Assembly: GCA_003427395.1 (NCBI GenBank)
Contig: BFEA01000118.1
Location: forward strand, 1,796,626-1,830,740
DNA from: Chara braunii
Lineage: Eukaryota; Streptophyta; Charophyceae; Charales; Characeae
Length of the DNA: 34,115 nucleotides
Direction: 5' to 3'
Every line of letters begins with the position of its first letter. Within the stretch, counting starts at the first letter, position 1. Position numbers and translations under genes: made by a program. The notes under the pieces are model-generated. The model had not been told where the DNA came from. It saw nothing but the letters and a program-made list of their open reading frames with translations, and did no database searches. Shown here in pieces: positions 6,901 through 17,336 of the stretch.

Positions 6901-7060
6901 TCGGTGAAACTCCGACGAAACAGTTTGTCACAACCCCTCGTTTGTTGTCCTCTTCTCTCTCTCTGCGTACGGTTTACCGGGCAGTTCTATTTGTGACGAT
7001 ATATATATATATATATATATATATATGGATTTTCGATATATATATATGGATTTTCGATTC
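6832..7060. repeat. AT microsatellites
   Basis: Long AT runs lie at about 6834-6897 and 7001-7026, with shorter repeats of ATATATGGATTTTCGAT between 7020 and 7057. Confidence 0.95.
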
Positions 7061-8259
7061 CAATCTATACCGAAAAATGTTTTTGTCGACTTCGTTATCC
7101 TCACTAGGTTCAGCATCGTCTCCCCTACCAAAAAGGTTCAGCGAGGTCGGTATATATTTAAGAAGTTAGTTGAATTTAAGAAGTTAGTTGAATTTAAGAG
7201 TTGGTATAAGGTCTGAAGGTTATACTTCGAATTTAGTTTAGTAAGAATTTAAACACGGTACTTCTTTACAACGGATGTTACCCATTTTTTATTAAATCAA
7301 AGAGTTATTCAAAATTTTGGAGCTGATTAAAAACTGAAAAATTTTATTTATAATATGGTTTAACTACTTTACTAGAAATTTTAGATAGTTGTTTCCCGAT
7401 GAAGAATGCTACAAAAATATTTACTAAGTCGAGGGGTTAGTAAAATTTCTAGAGTTATATCAAAGTGGTAACATTTGCTTCAAATTTTGTGTGATATAAA
7501 AATTGGAAAGCATTTCCTTAGAGAGGGTACGTCATATGTTTCACCTAATCAAGAAAACTAGTAAGACTTCTTGATGTAGCACTCAAAGTTTATGGATCAA
7601 TATAAAATTTGGGAATCTTCCCGTTTATTTTTTTTTCAATTTTTGGTTTTCCATAATATTAGCTAGAGAAGGTGATAATATAGTTTATAACAAATACGTG
7701 ATTGCAAAACGGAGATAGACTTCATTAATTTATAATTTAAAAATGAGTTTCATTCGTGAATGCGATATATGTTATTAATCATTTAGAAGTATGTGAGACA
7801 CTTCATACAGTCTATCAAAAATCATTATCTTCTATTATCGTTTGATAATAGGTCGGTTTGCAAACTTGACATTTTCCATCTACGGCAGTTACTGTAGGCA
7901 AAAAAACCTCCTCCTAGTTTTTTATATGAGATGTCATCGGATGTTCTTAGGGATCTTGAAGTAGCAAAAGAATGGTTTCGAGAACTTTCGACAAATGGCA
8001 AGGTTGATTTGTTGTCGGACTGATAAATGATTTAGGATTTGAAGGTTAATACGAAAATGGGATATAAAATTAACGTCATTAGTGCATGGAATGTCTCTAA
8101 ATGTGTACTGTAGATGAGCTACATATCGATCAAATAGTTGATCCTGTGTGTTTATAAATGAGAATGTTTTTTTTTCGACAAGTCGCATCAGTGTCAGAGA
8201 GAACGGTCAATCAGATTGTGTGTATCCTTTGGTACGACTATATGAAATAAATGCCTTAG
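7061..8259. other. AT-rich DNA without a recognised gene
   Basis: Stops occur often in all frames. Near 7165-7200 a 19-bp unit (TTAAGAAGTTAGTTGAATT) is repeated. The 84-codon minus-strand frame at 7934-8188 has the composition of chance AT-rich translation. Confidence 0.5.
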
Positions 8260-8463
8260 CATAAATCGATTAATGAAAGATTAAGTCTGATTGATGGTAA
8301 GTATTCCTTATTAAAATTTATGGTTGGATGCGTTGTCGGGGCAAATGCCCTGACAAGGGTATTTCGCCGGGGTTTTTCAACGTCGGACGTGGTCCGACTT
8401 TTTCGTGGAATTGAAGGACTTGACGAGACTGACGTTGCCAAAGTTGTTCAGACAGACCTATGA
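8260..8463 (+). CDS. Possible short coding remnant, unknown
   Basis: A frame is open from 8260 to TGA at 8461-8463, with a possible ATG at 8320. It reads ERLSLIDGKYSLLKFMVGCV, then ANALTRVFRRGFSTSDVVRL and GLDETDVAKVVQTDL. GC content jumps here relative to the AT-rich neighbour, and the residue mix looks like a globular protein or a transposon-encoded tail. No family is recognised. The upstream frame is closed at 8257, so it would be an exon or a truncated pseudogene. Confidence 0.3.
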   Translation, partial: HKSINERLSLIDGKYSLLKFMVGCVVGANALTRVFRRGFSTSDVVRLFRGIEGLDETDVAKVVQTDL

Positions 8464-8716
8464 CCGGTAGGCTTAAACTTTTTTTTTTAAGCTAGACGTC
8501 GCTGACGTCCGACTGAAATAGTGGTAATCAGTGGTGTGACCATTAATCACGGCATCTGACGGAGCTATGGAATAGTTTGGCCGAGGGACCACTAGGATTA
8601 TACCTACCCTACCTAAGAAGGTGGCGCGTGGCGGTAGGTCGCACGATTCAGGGCCTAAGTGCGTTCAAAGTGGCGACCTTATCGGAGGCCGCGACGAGAG
8701 GTGAGTAGGAAGTTAT

Positions 8717-8733
8717 TATTATTATTATTATTT
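8717..8733. repeat. ATT microsatellite
   Basis: A short run of ATT repeats before a T tract. Confidence 0.85.
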
Positions 8734-8807
8734 TTTTAGGACCACGGGCGTCCGCTCTAAGGGCTGAAATGGATGGCACGGTAGCCGCAGGGTGCGGCAA
8801 GCGTAGG

Positions 8808-8992
8808 GCTGGCCAACCAACCACCCAGCGTGCAACCAGCCGGCCAGCAACCAGCCTGCAGCCAGTCGGCCATCAATCAGCCAGCCACCCAGCCTGCAGC
8901 CACCCATCGTGCAGCTAGCCGGCCAGCAATCAGCCTGCAACCAGTCGGCCAGCAATCAGCCAGCAATCAGCCAGCAACCAGCCAGCCGCAGA
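8808..8992. repeat. CCAGC-type minisatellite
   Basis: Imperfect units such as CAGCCGGCCAGCAACCAG and CAGCCAGCAATCAGC repeat across the block. On the plus strand it is open in several frames only because of this composition, so predicted peptides here are artefacts. Confidence 0.85.
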
Positions 8993-9085
8993 CTGAAGCA
9001 GTAGAAGTCCGCTGGCCTTGATGACAGCCTGCTGGGCCCCGTAACCCTTCATATATGTGGGTTGCTCTCATCTCTATGTGAGATA

Positions 9086-9150
9086 GGAGCTAGCCCAGTA
9101 GGTACAATTACCAAACTTCTACCCGCAGATTCAGGGATCGAGCCGGCGAT
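9086..9150 (+). mobile_element. tRNA-like SINE head
   Basis: AGCTAGCCCAGTAGGTA resembles an A box (TRGYnnAnnnGG). GGGATCGAGCC, about 45 bases downstream, resembles a B box (GGTTCGAnnCC). The spacing fits an internal RNA polymerase III promoter of a tRNA-derived SINE. The body that follows, up to 9275, is unrecognised. Confidence 0.4.
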
Positions 9151-9275
9151 AAGCAGTCTGGGCTAGCTCCCTTTCCTTTGGAGCTGCCCACTGCACCAGC
9201 ATGAAGCACGGGTCATTCTCGGCCGCGAAATCATAAAATCTCACAGCCGGGAACGGCCGCCTGGCTGCAGCTTGA

Positions 9276-9436
9276 CCCCCGCGCAAGGATGACACGCATA
9301 AATCGAGAAATGGCCCAAAATCCTGGTAGGGATTTGAACCCGGGTCTGTACCTCGATGTGCCATAGCAGGCCACAATGGGAGTGACAGTTGGCAAAGCCG
9401 ACGTAATTTAAAAAAAAAATAAAAAAAATAAAAAGG
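9276..9436 (+). mobile_element. U6-tRNA-like chimeric retroposon with poly(A)
   Basis: CCCCGCGCAAGGATGACACG, then CATAAATCGAGAAATGG and CCCAAAA (to 9320), is the 3' third of U6. It runs directly into CCTGGTAGGGATTTGAACCC, which on the minus strand is a tRNA T-arm with GGGTTCAAATCCC, and ends in an A-rich tail at 9409-9435. One plus-strand transcript-like unit is therefore built from two RNAs. Template switching during LINE reverse transcription makes such chimeras. Confidence 0.6.
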
Positions 9437-9452
9437 GAAAACAATCTTTGCA

Positions 9453-9530
9453 GACTGTGTGGGAGCACAAAGGCTCCCACTTCGTCTTGGAAACTGTGTG
9501 GAAGCACAAAGACTCCCACTTCGTTTTGGA
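9453..9530 (+). repeat. Two 39-bp units, each a small hairpin
   Basis: GACTGTGTGGGAGCACAAAG and its continuation is repeated once. Each unit has GTGGGAGC/GCTCCCAC-type arms around CACAAA, the second with one mismatch. Confidence 0.75.
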
Positions 9531-9541
9531 CAGATGATTGT

Positions 9542-9569
9542 GGCCGCGAGATCTTGAAATCTCGCGGCC
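9542..9569. repeat. 11-bp perfect stem, GGCCGCGAGAT
   Basis: GGCCGCGAGAT (9542-9552) and ATCTCGCGGCC (9559-9569) flank CTTGAA. Confidence 0.85.
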
Positions 9570-10693
9570 CACAGTTCACACACGGAAAGCAAGAGGGGGT
9601 TGGAGTTGAGTGGAGAGTGAGAGAGAGAGAGAAATGGGAGGATGGGGAGAGGAGGACCTGCTCCTCCCGACCTGCCAGCTGCCTCCCCGTTGTTAGGGGG
9701 GGTAAGAAGAAAAAAGAAAAGAAAAGAAAAGAAGAAAAAGAAAAGAAAAAGAAAACGAAAAACAGGATCTGAGTTTTTTTTGAGAAGCTGTATTTTTCTG
9801 TTTGCGCCACTATTTGTTTGGTGGCGCAAAACAATTTTGTTGACCTTGATTGTTTTTCTGTAGGTAGTCAGGCACCTAGGCCATGTGCATGCATTTTTTT
9901 AGATTTTTTTATCGAGCGAATAGTTTTCTAAAATTCTTCAAAGTCGGGGTACTTTTCGCACCCCGCTTTGAGCCTGTCGGGATTTGAACTCGTGAATTTT
10001 CACGAGTTCTTTCCCTACCTCTCCCAATCTGACAACTGCCATCCCCGTTTTCAGGGGAGGGCAGGGGAGAAAAGAGGAAAAGAAAATAAAAGGGAAAAGG
10101 GAAAAGTCACGGCCACGAATGTGGCCGCGCTTATGATCAGATACAGGCCAAACTGGCCTGAATGTGACTCAGGCCAGAGGCTGGGGAGATGAAGGGGTAA
10201 TGAGGGGAACTTGGCTGGAAACAGCCATTTTCCCGCTGAGCCTGCACTCAGTGTGGGGCTAAGTGCAGGGAAAAGGGAGAAAAAGAGGGGGGCAGTTGAG
10301 TACAAGTGCCACCCTAAGTGTGTGGCTGAGGTGAGACAACCTCAGTTCCTTGATCTGGCTCAGATCAACGGCCCCAGGCAAGTGACGAATTTTGCCTAGG
10401 GCAGATGAGGCTGCTGCTGCCCTCCTCAGCCACTACAAAAGAGGCAGCTGCCTCACACTTGCCTCCGGCTGCTTGTGTGCGACAGCACACTTGCCTCATT
10501 GCTGGAGTGCTGGAGAGGAGGCAAGAGTGCTACCGGCGGAGCTGGAGGACTGCAGAGGAGCGGAGCGACGAAGGAGGAGACATCCATAGCCTTGGCTGGA
10601 GCACTCTGCTCCACCCCTTGGCAGGCTGGTCTCTGGTGGGACTCTGCGGCAGCGTGGTGAGGAGCGGTAGTGAAGCGATGCGGAACACGACAA
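9570..10693. other. No recognised gene; purine-rich blocks and small repeats
   Basis: A GAAAA-rich block lies at 9706-9765 and another at 10068-10108. On the minus strand near 9970-10005, GAGTTCAAATCCCGACAG resembles a tRNA T-arm, possibly another SINE relic. Long frames on both strands arise from low complexity. Confidence 0.5.
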
Positions 10694-11200
10694 GTGCTGC
10701 CAAAATTCTGCGGCGGCGGCACGGATTTTTACGGCAGCGGTACGGAAGTGCTGCCGAAATTCTGTGGCGGCGGCACGGGTTTTTACGGTAGTGATACGGA
10801 AGTGCTGCCGAAATTCTGCGGCGGTGGCACGGGTTTTTATGGCAGCGGTACGAAAGTGCTGCCGAAATTCTGCGACTGCGGCACAGGCTTTTTACGGCGG
10901 TGGTACGGAAGTGCTGCCGAACTTTTGCGGAGGCGAAGCAAGTTTTTTTCGACGGTGGTGCGGAAGTGCTGCTGGACTTTTGCGGCAGCGGTTCTGGTTT
11001 TTCGACGGTGGTGCGGAAACGCCGTCGGATTTTTACGGCGGCGGTTCTGTTTTTTTCGACGGTGGTACGAAAGTGTTGCCGAACTTTTGTGACGGCGACG
11101 CAGACTTTTTTCGACGGTGGTGCGGAAGAGCTGCCGAATTTTTGCGGCGGCGGTTCTGTTTTTTTCGACGGTGGTGTGGAAGCGCTGCAAATTTTCCGGC
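10694..11200. repeat. 54-bp minisatellite, about nine copies
   Basis: The unit begins GTGCTGCCGAAATTCTGCGG and ends near GGTTTTTACGGCAGCGGTAC, then GGAA. The first three copies are exactly 54 bp, and later copies drift (55 bp, 53 bp, TTTTTTTCGACGGTGG variants). A frame is open on each strand through much of the array: the plus strand repeats VLPKFCGGGTGFYGSGTE and the minus strand repeats FRTTVEKNRTAA-like units. I read this as a satellite rather than a protein, because later copies have indels that break the frame. Confidence 0.85.
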
Positions 11201-12444
11201 GAGAGTTCGGCACGAGAGTAGAACTGCGGCACGACGGTGGGACGTGCGGCGCGGCAGTGGAGTTTTTTTTTACGGCGCTGAAAGGTTTTTTGTTGCGGCG
11301 CGGCGTCTGCTTTTCTTGGTGAAGGTCTGCTACCATTGGTGTGTACGACAGCAACAGCATGACATGGTGGCAGTTGACGGCATGCGACGATATGAAATCT
11401 GAGCGTGACAAGCGGGTTTATTTTTTTGTGCGGCACATGAGATAAATGTTTTGTAGTTGGGACTACCCAACACTTGCGGCAGTGGGACTGGACAACTTGG
11501 GACAGCCTGAATTCAGTTGGGACTAATGTGGGATGCGAGCGGTCATTTGCGGTAGTCTTGACGCATGCGATTTTGAGATTCGGCACCGGTTTTATTTTTT
11601 TTTATAACTGTGGCGGAAACGGTTTTCGACTCAATAGTCATTCGGCGAAGTGTTTGACAGCATGAGACCACCTGGAACCACGTGGGACCATCTGGGACCG
11701 CTTGGGACCAGTTGGGACTGACGTGGTACCAGATTGAATGTTTTTCTGGCGCGCATGCGACTCGCCATTTTCACGCTTGGGTTACCGCGGATAAGGCATG
11801 CGAGTGAGATGTGGTTTGATCAGGATTTTCCTTGAGACTACAGCTTTCGGCGGCACACATAACTTGTTGGTTGACTTTCTTGAGTGAGTCAGGGCGCTTC
11901 TTCGGCGCCACTTCACTCTAGGTCAGTTGAATGACTCAGACTTCCTTTCACGCCTGTGTGGACTCGCATTTTGCTTGACCCTGTTTGTTTTGAATATTCC
12001 AAAGAAAAGGTAGAAGAACTTTGTGCAAGTCATGCATGTGAATGAAAAAGTCTGACTCGAGTACGGGATTGTATTGTTTTCTTTTGAATGTGTTTCCTTT
12101 GCGGTCTATGCAGGTAGGTAGAGGGATGCTTACAAAGGAGATTGATTATGCCTATTTGAGATGAAGGAATTAATTGTCTTCTTTCAACCTTTTACCTGTC
12201 AGCTTGTTAAAAAGAATTTGTTGTTTTGGAAAAATGTTATTCAATGTGTGTCGTAGAATGAATTCTATTGAAATAAAGCAGAAAAGGTCAAACGGGTTTA
12301 GCTTTTTCCCAAGGATTGACCCATTCTATCCCGAACGACCTTTATCTACCTGTACCTGTCTAAATGATTCTCATTTTCTTTATCTCTTCTGATTTCTTTT
12401 AGTGTAAGTTACCCTAGGACTTAGAAAAAATAAATAAATATATG
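11201..12444. other. No recognised gene
   Basis: At 11668-11740, TGGGACCA-like units of about 10-13 bp repeat (ACCTGGAACCACGTGGGACC and similar). A GC-rich hairpin, GAGTGAGTCAGGGCGC with GCGCCACTTCACTC, lies at about 11881-11918. CTCTTCTGATTTCTTTTAG near 12402 resembles a 3' splice site. Confidence 0.45.
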
Positions 12445-12776
12445 AAAGCTACTTGCGGTATACGCATCCACTATCTCTAGGAAGCATCTGGGGCGGGGGT
12501 TCGTTGCTTCAAGAGCCGACCCTGTTATCGACCGAGAGTGGACCGTTCTACGGGGGGTACTTGCCGATTCGGTGGAGACGACCCGACTTCTGAGATCCGA
12601 GTCTTGTGCTTGGACGAGGAGGAGGAGTACCCCAGACCACTTCCTAGAGGAAGAGGCATGCTTCACGTCAAACAATGCCCCTGATCAAGAATCATGCGGA
12701 AGCGCTTTGTCATCCAAAAAGATTGGAAATGGACGAAGACGAGTATGCGAGTCGAATCTTAGATCGGCGATAGGAT
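12445..12776 (+). CDS. Possible exon or transposon coding remnant
   Basis: About 110 codons without a stop lie between an upstream TGA and TGA 12774-12776. Residues include YASTISRKHLGRGFVASRAD and DHFLEEEACFTSNNAPD. A second plus frame over 12560-12720 reads LDEEEEYPRPLPRGRGMLHV, which also looks protein-like, so I cannot choose the frame. It ends exactly where the R1 repeat begins. It might therefore be the 3' coding end of the element that carries R1 as its tail. No family is recognised. Confidence 0.3.
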
Positions 12777-12782
12777 GAAATG

Positions 12783-13600
12783 AATGACTTGGGCAACGCG
12801 TCTCATCAAGTCAAAACTAAGGTTGTCCGACTACCATGTTGGCAACATCAATGTTATTTTCGATTAGCCAACTTTTCATTGACAGTTGTTTTGATTGTTT
12901 TGTGGTATTCGACCTGAGGCGGCCAGATAGTTTTTGACCTTGTGTTATTGGATGTATGAGATGATGATTTGTATTTTTTTCTCTAGTTATTTTTTCATAT
13001 TGGGAATATTTATTCGTGTCGGCTACGGTCGATTCCTTTTGATATAATTATATGTATGGTTGTCATAACTTTCGTTTGACTGTATGTTTAAGAGATTAAG
13101 ATTAATGAAGGGTTTCACGCTTGGTTGAGACATTCCTAGTCGACCGACGTCCGCTTCGTACCTAGGAGATTAGCGCCCTGGGGAACGAACGGTGTTGGGT
13201 CCACTTGGCATTAACCAAGCGACTCCTATACTGCAGCGAAACGAGCAAACGCCCTCGGCTGGCCTACCTCTGCGATTGCATCTAAATGCTTTCGCACGTG
13301 GGTCAGTAGCTCGGTAGGGATATGCCCCTAAGGGTGGTGACAGCCCCTTAGGGATGCAAGCTTATGCCCCACGAAAACCTATCCTGTCGTAGGGGATCGT
13401 GGGAAGTATAGCTGGCGCACCCAGCTAGAGCGGCGAAGGAGCGATGCAACCGCATCCGTCTCGGTGGTTCGCAGAATGTTATGCGTCGATCCCGAGTTGC
13501 CTCTTGATTGAATGTTTTTAGTTTAAAAACTCCTGCGTGACATGGCCGGGAGGGTCCTCGCTCGCGTGGGGGCCGATGCGCTCGACATCGTGTGTCCACG
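12783..13600 (+). mobile_element. Dispersed repeat R1, copy A (full)
   Basis: The block begins TGACTTGGGCAACGCGTCTC and ends near CGCTCGACATCG. It matches, in reverse complement, 25561-26225 plus 23530-23701, and in the same orientation about 14040-14420. Conserved cores are CGCGTCTCATCAAGTCAAAA, GTGGGTCAGTAGCTCGGTA, CCCCTAAGGGTGGTGACAGC and GACATGGCCGGGAGGG. Homology starts sharply near 12783. It could be the non-coding tail of a LINE, a solo LTR or another element; no TG...CA termini or poly(A) tail were found. Confidence 0.8.
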
Positions 13601-14039
13601 ATAAGAAGCTGATATTTTTGTCCGCTCGCAATCAAAGTTCTTCTATCGTCTTACAACCCTCACAAACCCTCCTGGCTTGACAGAGACTGAGCGGGTGTGT
13701 AGCTACATGCATAGTTGGTAATCACCAGGAAGTAAGACTCTCATAACACTTTTCACCTCACACTTGAATGTCGTATGCGATCACGACTCCCATGAAGGGT
13801 CGCATGCTTATGAGCATCACGTAAAGTACCATCATAATGTTAAACCGTAAGGTCTTGCATGTTTAAGTGTCATGATGGCAATTGCATATGTGCTCCATAT
13901 GTACGATCTGCATACCCCATGTTTATTATCTCCAAGCAAAATAGGTTATGCGCTTGAGAAGTTAAAAAGACCCGAGATATGTGAGGCAACTTTGAGATTA
14001 ATGTTTTGGGAACGAGTCATGTTATAAAGAGGGAAGGTC
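13601..14039. other. Spacer between R1 copies
   Basis: No gene or clear repeat recognised. Confidence 0.4.
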
Positions 14040-14420
14040 CTAGCTGACCGACATAGGGCTGCACTTGGGATATCAACACCCCAATTGATGGTTTGCTCAT
14101 GAGTTCAATTTGGGTATTATGCTTTAGTGAACAAGAAAACGTCATCAGCTGCTCCACCTCTGTGATTGTAAGTCAAAGTGTTTTGATGTGAATCGGTAGT
14201 TGGACGGGGATACGCCCACCTACGGATAGTAACAGCTTCCATGGGTGGAAGGTAAGTTGTACCTTGCAGGACCCTATCCTATCGTTGGGGGCTGTGAGAG
14301 GTATAGTTGGTGCATTCGGTCGACGCGGCAATGCTGTTTTATGATATAGCATCAAAGAGACAAACCCTTACGCAACATGATCCATAGGGTTCCCGTGTTG
14401 GGCCCGATGCGCTTGACACC
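14040..14420 (+). mobile_element. Dispersed repeat R1, copy C (diverged)
   Basis: It aligns by eye to 13135-13590 of copy A: CGACCGACGT/TGACCGACAT, then CCACCTCTGTGATTGTAAGT, GGGGATACGCCCACCTACGG, ACCCTATCCTATCGTTGGGG, and CGATGCGCTTGACACC at the end. It is much more diverged than the other copies and has lost the first third. Confidence 0.65.
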
Positions 14421-14968
14421 GTTTCACTGGGCACCCATCCTGGCAAAACGGGCGACATGCAAGGCCCGTTTTGCCTTGATGAATATCCAGCGAAACGGCA
14501 CCGTGATATATCCACCTGACGGTGCAACATGCATGGCGCGTTTTCACAAAATGGTTGGGAAACATAAATATGGTTTAAACCACTAGTAGTTATGAGGCAC
14601 TTTTCTTAGGGGCCTGAAACGTGCGCTGAGCGAAAAAAAAACGTTCCAGCGTAGGCCTCCTTTTGGCTGGTGCAGCCAACCATTTTCCTCTGGCAGCCCG
14701 CCGCAGCAATTACTTTGAAAAAACGGCTGGGAAACATACTGGAGGTTCAATGCGTGTATTGAAGGATGGGCCGATGCTCATGCAAGGGCCTACAAAGGGC
14801 CTGCAGATGTGATAAAGCAGTGGGCTATCATCTTCTCCTAACTACTGAAAAATGGGCCTATAATGAGCAGTGTTGATACTAGGGAAAGACGGCAGTCGTG
14901 AGCTAGAATAACTTGCCAGCCTCCATTGTGAGGACTTGCAAGGAAGTGCAGGTGGTCCTTTTTTGCTT

Positions 14969-14970
<2 letters not shown>
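14421..14970. other. No recognised gene; GC-rich hairpin
   Basis: GGCAAAACGGGC (14441-14452) and GCCCGTTTTGCC (14463-14474) form a perfect 12-bp stem. Nothing else is clear. Confidence 0.5.

Positions 14971-14972
<2 letters not shown>

Positions 14973-15040
<68 letters not shown>
14973..15040. repeat. CT microsatellite
   Basis: About 34 CT units, uninterrupted. Confidence 0.97.
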
Positions 15041-15044
<4 letters not shown>

Positions 15045-15540
15045 CAACGATAATAACGCACTAATCATATGTCTGTGTTAGTAAGTGGTTTGGTGGGCTG
15101 TTGTCGGCGAGATGTTGGCTTGAGCCAATGAGCCATTAACCTTGTGGCAGCTACCATTATGTACCCCGGACACAGATTACTTGGACGGGAATCACAGCCC
15201 ATTCATGAGGCTTCTTGGATAATGATGGTAGCGCCTCGAGCCTCCAGTGTAAACAGAGCTTACTGAGCTTGAGATTCAGTTGGGATACACAATATGGGGG
15301 GTCATATTGTGCTGGTGCTCATGACTAAAGTAGTACCCAATATTGAGAAGTGGTAACAGACATGGGCCCACAAGTGATGGCTGTAGAAAGAGGGGGTGCA
15401 CGGGGGGTAGTCTCATCATAACCACCGGGCTACTTAAACAAAAAGAACAAAAGGGAAAAGAGGTAACTATGACCACGTAAAAAACCGAGTTCTTATTTTT
15501 TAATAGAAACAGGGTCTTGCAGTCGAGTCACAGGCCGAGT
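15041..15540. other. No recognised gene
   Basis: Nothing beyond short open frames that look random. Confidence 0.4.

Positions 15541-15541
<1 letters not shown>

Positions 15542-15606
<65 letters not shown>
15542..15606. repeat. Poly(T) tract of about 65
   Basis: Uninterrupted T run; flanks show no target duplication. Confidence 0.97.
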
Positions 15607-15734
15607 CCATTTGTCTTTTGTTTTCTCGTTTTTCTTTTCTTAGGGATACGTGCAGTGGCCCTAAGGGCCTCTACTCACTACTCACCACATGCACAGAAGA
15701 CAAAACATATGGCGGTGTATTATTCCACGTTCTA

Positions 15735-15853
15735 GCAGAAGATCCTTTTTTTCTTTTTTCTTTTTTTTTGGAAATCCCAGGGTGTTGTAGAGGCCAAGGA
15801 CCAGACCCGCGGTGATTGCTGGTAAAAGCAGCCAATGGTTGTCCTGACAGGCT
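15735..15853 (-). mobile_element. SINE tail, family S, copy 1
   Basis: On the minus strand: TGTCAGGACAACCATTGGCT, then GCAGGT...GGTCCTTGGCCTCTACAACA, then CCCTGGGATTTCC and an A-rich tail. It shares the order 'AGGACAACCAATGGCT - GGCCTCTACAACA - CCTGGGCTT - poly(A)' with copies at 30880-30985 and, in part, 17065-17130. Confidence 0.65.
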
Positions 15854-15874
15854 ATGTTACCCCTTGGCCGCAGC

Positions 15875-15970
15875 CGAGTTCGGCCGTAACCGCGGCCGAT
15901 AATTTCGGCCGAGGCCGCGGCCGATCGGGGAGGGGGTTTGGGGGGCGGGGAACGGGTTTCGAGTCGGGGG
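15875..15970. repeat. CGGCCG-rich low-complexity block
   Basis: CGGCCGATAATTTCGGCCGA and other CGGCC palindromes pass into G-runs (GGGGGCGGGG). Confidence 0.6.
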
Positions 15971-16104
15971 GGGTCCCCCTACCTCCTCGCAAAAACAAAA
16001 ACATAAAAACTTGGAAAACGGGGGGGTGGATTTCGATGACTACCAAAAAAAATGAAATAAATAGAAGAAAAAAAAAAATTCATTGATTGACAGTTTTTTT
16101 ATTA

Positions 16105-16105
<1 letters not shown>

Positions 16106-16162
<57 letters not shown>

Positions 16163-16178
16163 ATTGATTGGTTGATTG
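16106..16178. repeat. ATTG tetranucleotide repeat
   Basis: About 17 ATTG/GATT units with occasional GGTT variants. A CA/CG run follows at 16208-16235 and an undetermined base at 16253. Confidence 0.95.
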
Positions 16179-16253
16179 GTGGGGGAGGGGTCCTCCCTCC
16201 ACTCCACGGCGCGCGCGCACACACACACACACACGAAAACTTGATTGGTTGAN

Positions 16254-17064
16254 TTTTTTTTAACTATACTTTTCTCTCAATTTTTCCTCACACTACCTAC
16301 CTACCACTACTCCTACCTATAGGCATACGGGGAAACCCGTAGACCACCAGTACTTCTGAAAGTTGCTGCCGTACATGAGACTGGTACCCCTGGCCCACTT
16401 CGCTTGCCCCGGAAATAATTTCAGCACTCGAGCTATCAGATCGAACGGATGCGTGGCATGTAATGAAGGCCAGGGCCTATTTCAGCCGTTCGCTGAAAAT
16501 TTTCCCGCGGCAAGTGAAGGGTCAGGGCCTACTAGATCCTGGAGGACGTGGCCATTGAAACACGGCTCTGCTGAAATCTATGCGACCAAACTGCATTTAA
16601 ATCTTAAAACCCCACCAGGCACTTGACTGCGAAAACCTGTTCAAATTGCGAGACAAAACTAAGAAGTAGGACGCGGCCGTAGTTATTCCAAGAAAAAAAG
16701 ACAAGGTCAGTTAGTCCTGGATGGCTTTGGCAGTGAAGTTACTAATCACCAGTAATCAGGGGATTTACTATAGGGGGAAATGGGTTGGATGACTTTGGGG
16801 GTAGAACTTCCAGGCATGAAGGGATCCTATTTATGCTTCTGGATGCCCCTTTCCAGCGGGGAAATGGGATAAATGTGACCCCTTTGCCAGCCTGCCAAAA
16901 GGGGTCACATTTTCTCTGGCAGTGTGCAAATTTGGGCCGCTTTGCATTTGCTACCTCTCATCAGCTGCCTGTCTGCTGCCCCGCGAACAGAATCACAGCT
17001 ACAGCTCAACGGGCGCCTCTTATTCCACTCGCCATCATGATGGTCTCCTCCAAAAACAAAAAAA
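16254..17064. other. No recognised gene
   Basis: GACCACCAGTACTTCTG at 16343 recalls the start of the SINE-like repeats at 3349 and 3585 but soon diverges. Frames at 16363-16626 and 16785-17114 match nothing that I know. Confidence 0.45.
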
Positions 17065-17130
17065 AAATTGTTCTTTTTTTGTTTTGTTTTAGCCCAGGTT
17101 GTTGTAGAGGCTAGAATCCAGCCTCTACAA
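17065..17130 (-). mobile_element. SINE tail, family S, copy 2 (short)
   Basis: TTGTTTTGTTTTAGCCCAGG, then TTGTTGTAGAGGCTAG, equals the 3' end of family S on the minus strand with its A-rich tail. AGAGGCTAGAATCCAGCCTC at 17106-17125 then folds back on itself, so the copy ends in a hairpin rather than the usual body. Confidence 0.5.
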
Positions 17131-17301
17131 TCTCCTCCAAAACTTTTGGCTGTATACAAGTGGCGCTTTCGATGTACCAGCCTGGTGGGGACTGGTCTGA
17201 TTTGTTCGGGCATAGAAAAGATAGGTGTGGCAATTTTGGGTCGGCCGTATCAGCGCTACAAAAATTGGAGAGATTGTATACTTTAACCAGTTGCAGTCCT
17301 T

Positions 17302-17336
<35 letters not shown>
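17302..17336. repeat. Poly(T) tract of about 35
   Basis: Uninterrupted T run. Confidence 0.95.

Noticed and set aside
8830-9021. Gln/Pro/Ala-rich peptide
   Set aside because: Direct translation of the CCAGC minisatellite.
9131-9829. 232-codon minus-strand frame
   Set aside because: It crosses the U6 chimera, poly(A) and purine-rich blocks; it has no domain and a low-complexity Phe/Leu stretch.
10530-11586. 293- and 249-codon minus-strand frames
   Set aside because: They read through the 54-bp satellite; similar length is open on the other strand and indels break the units.
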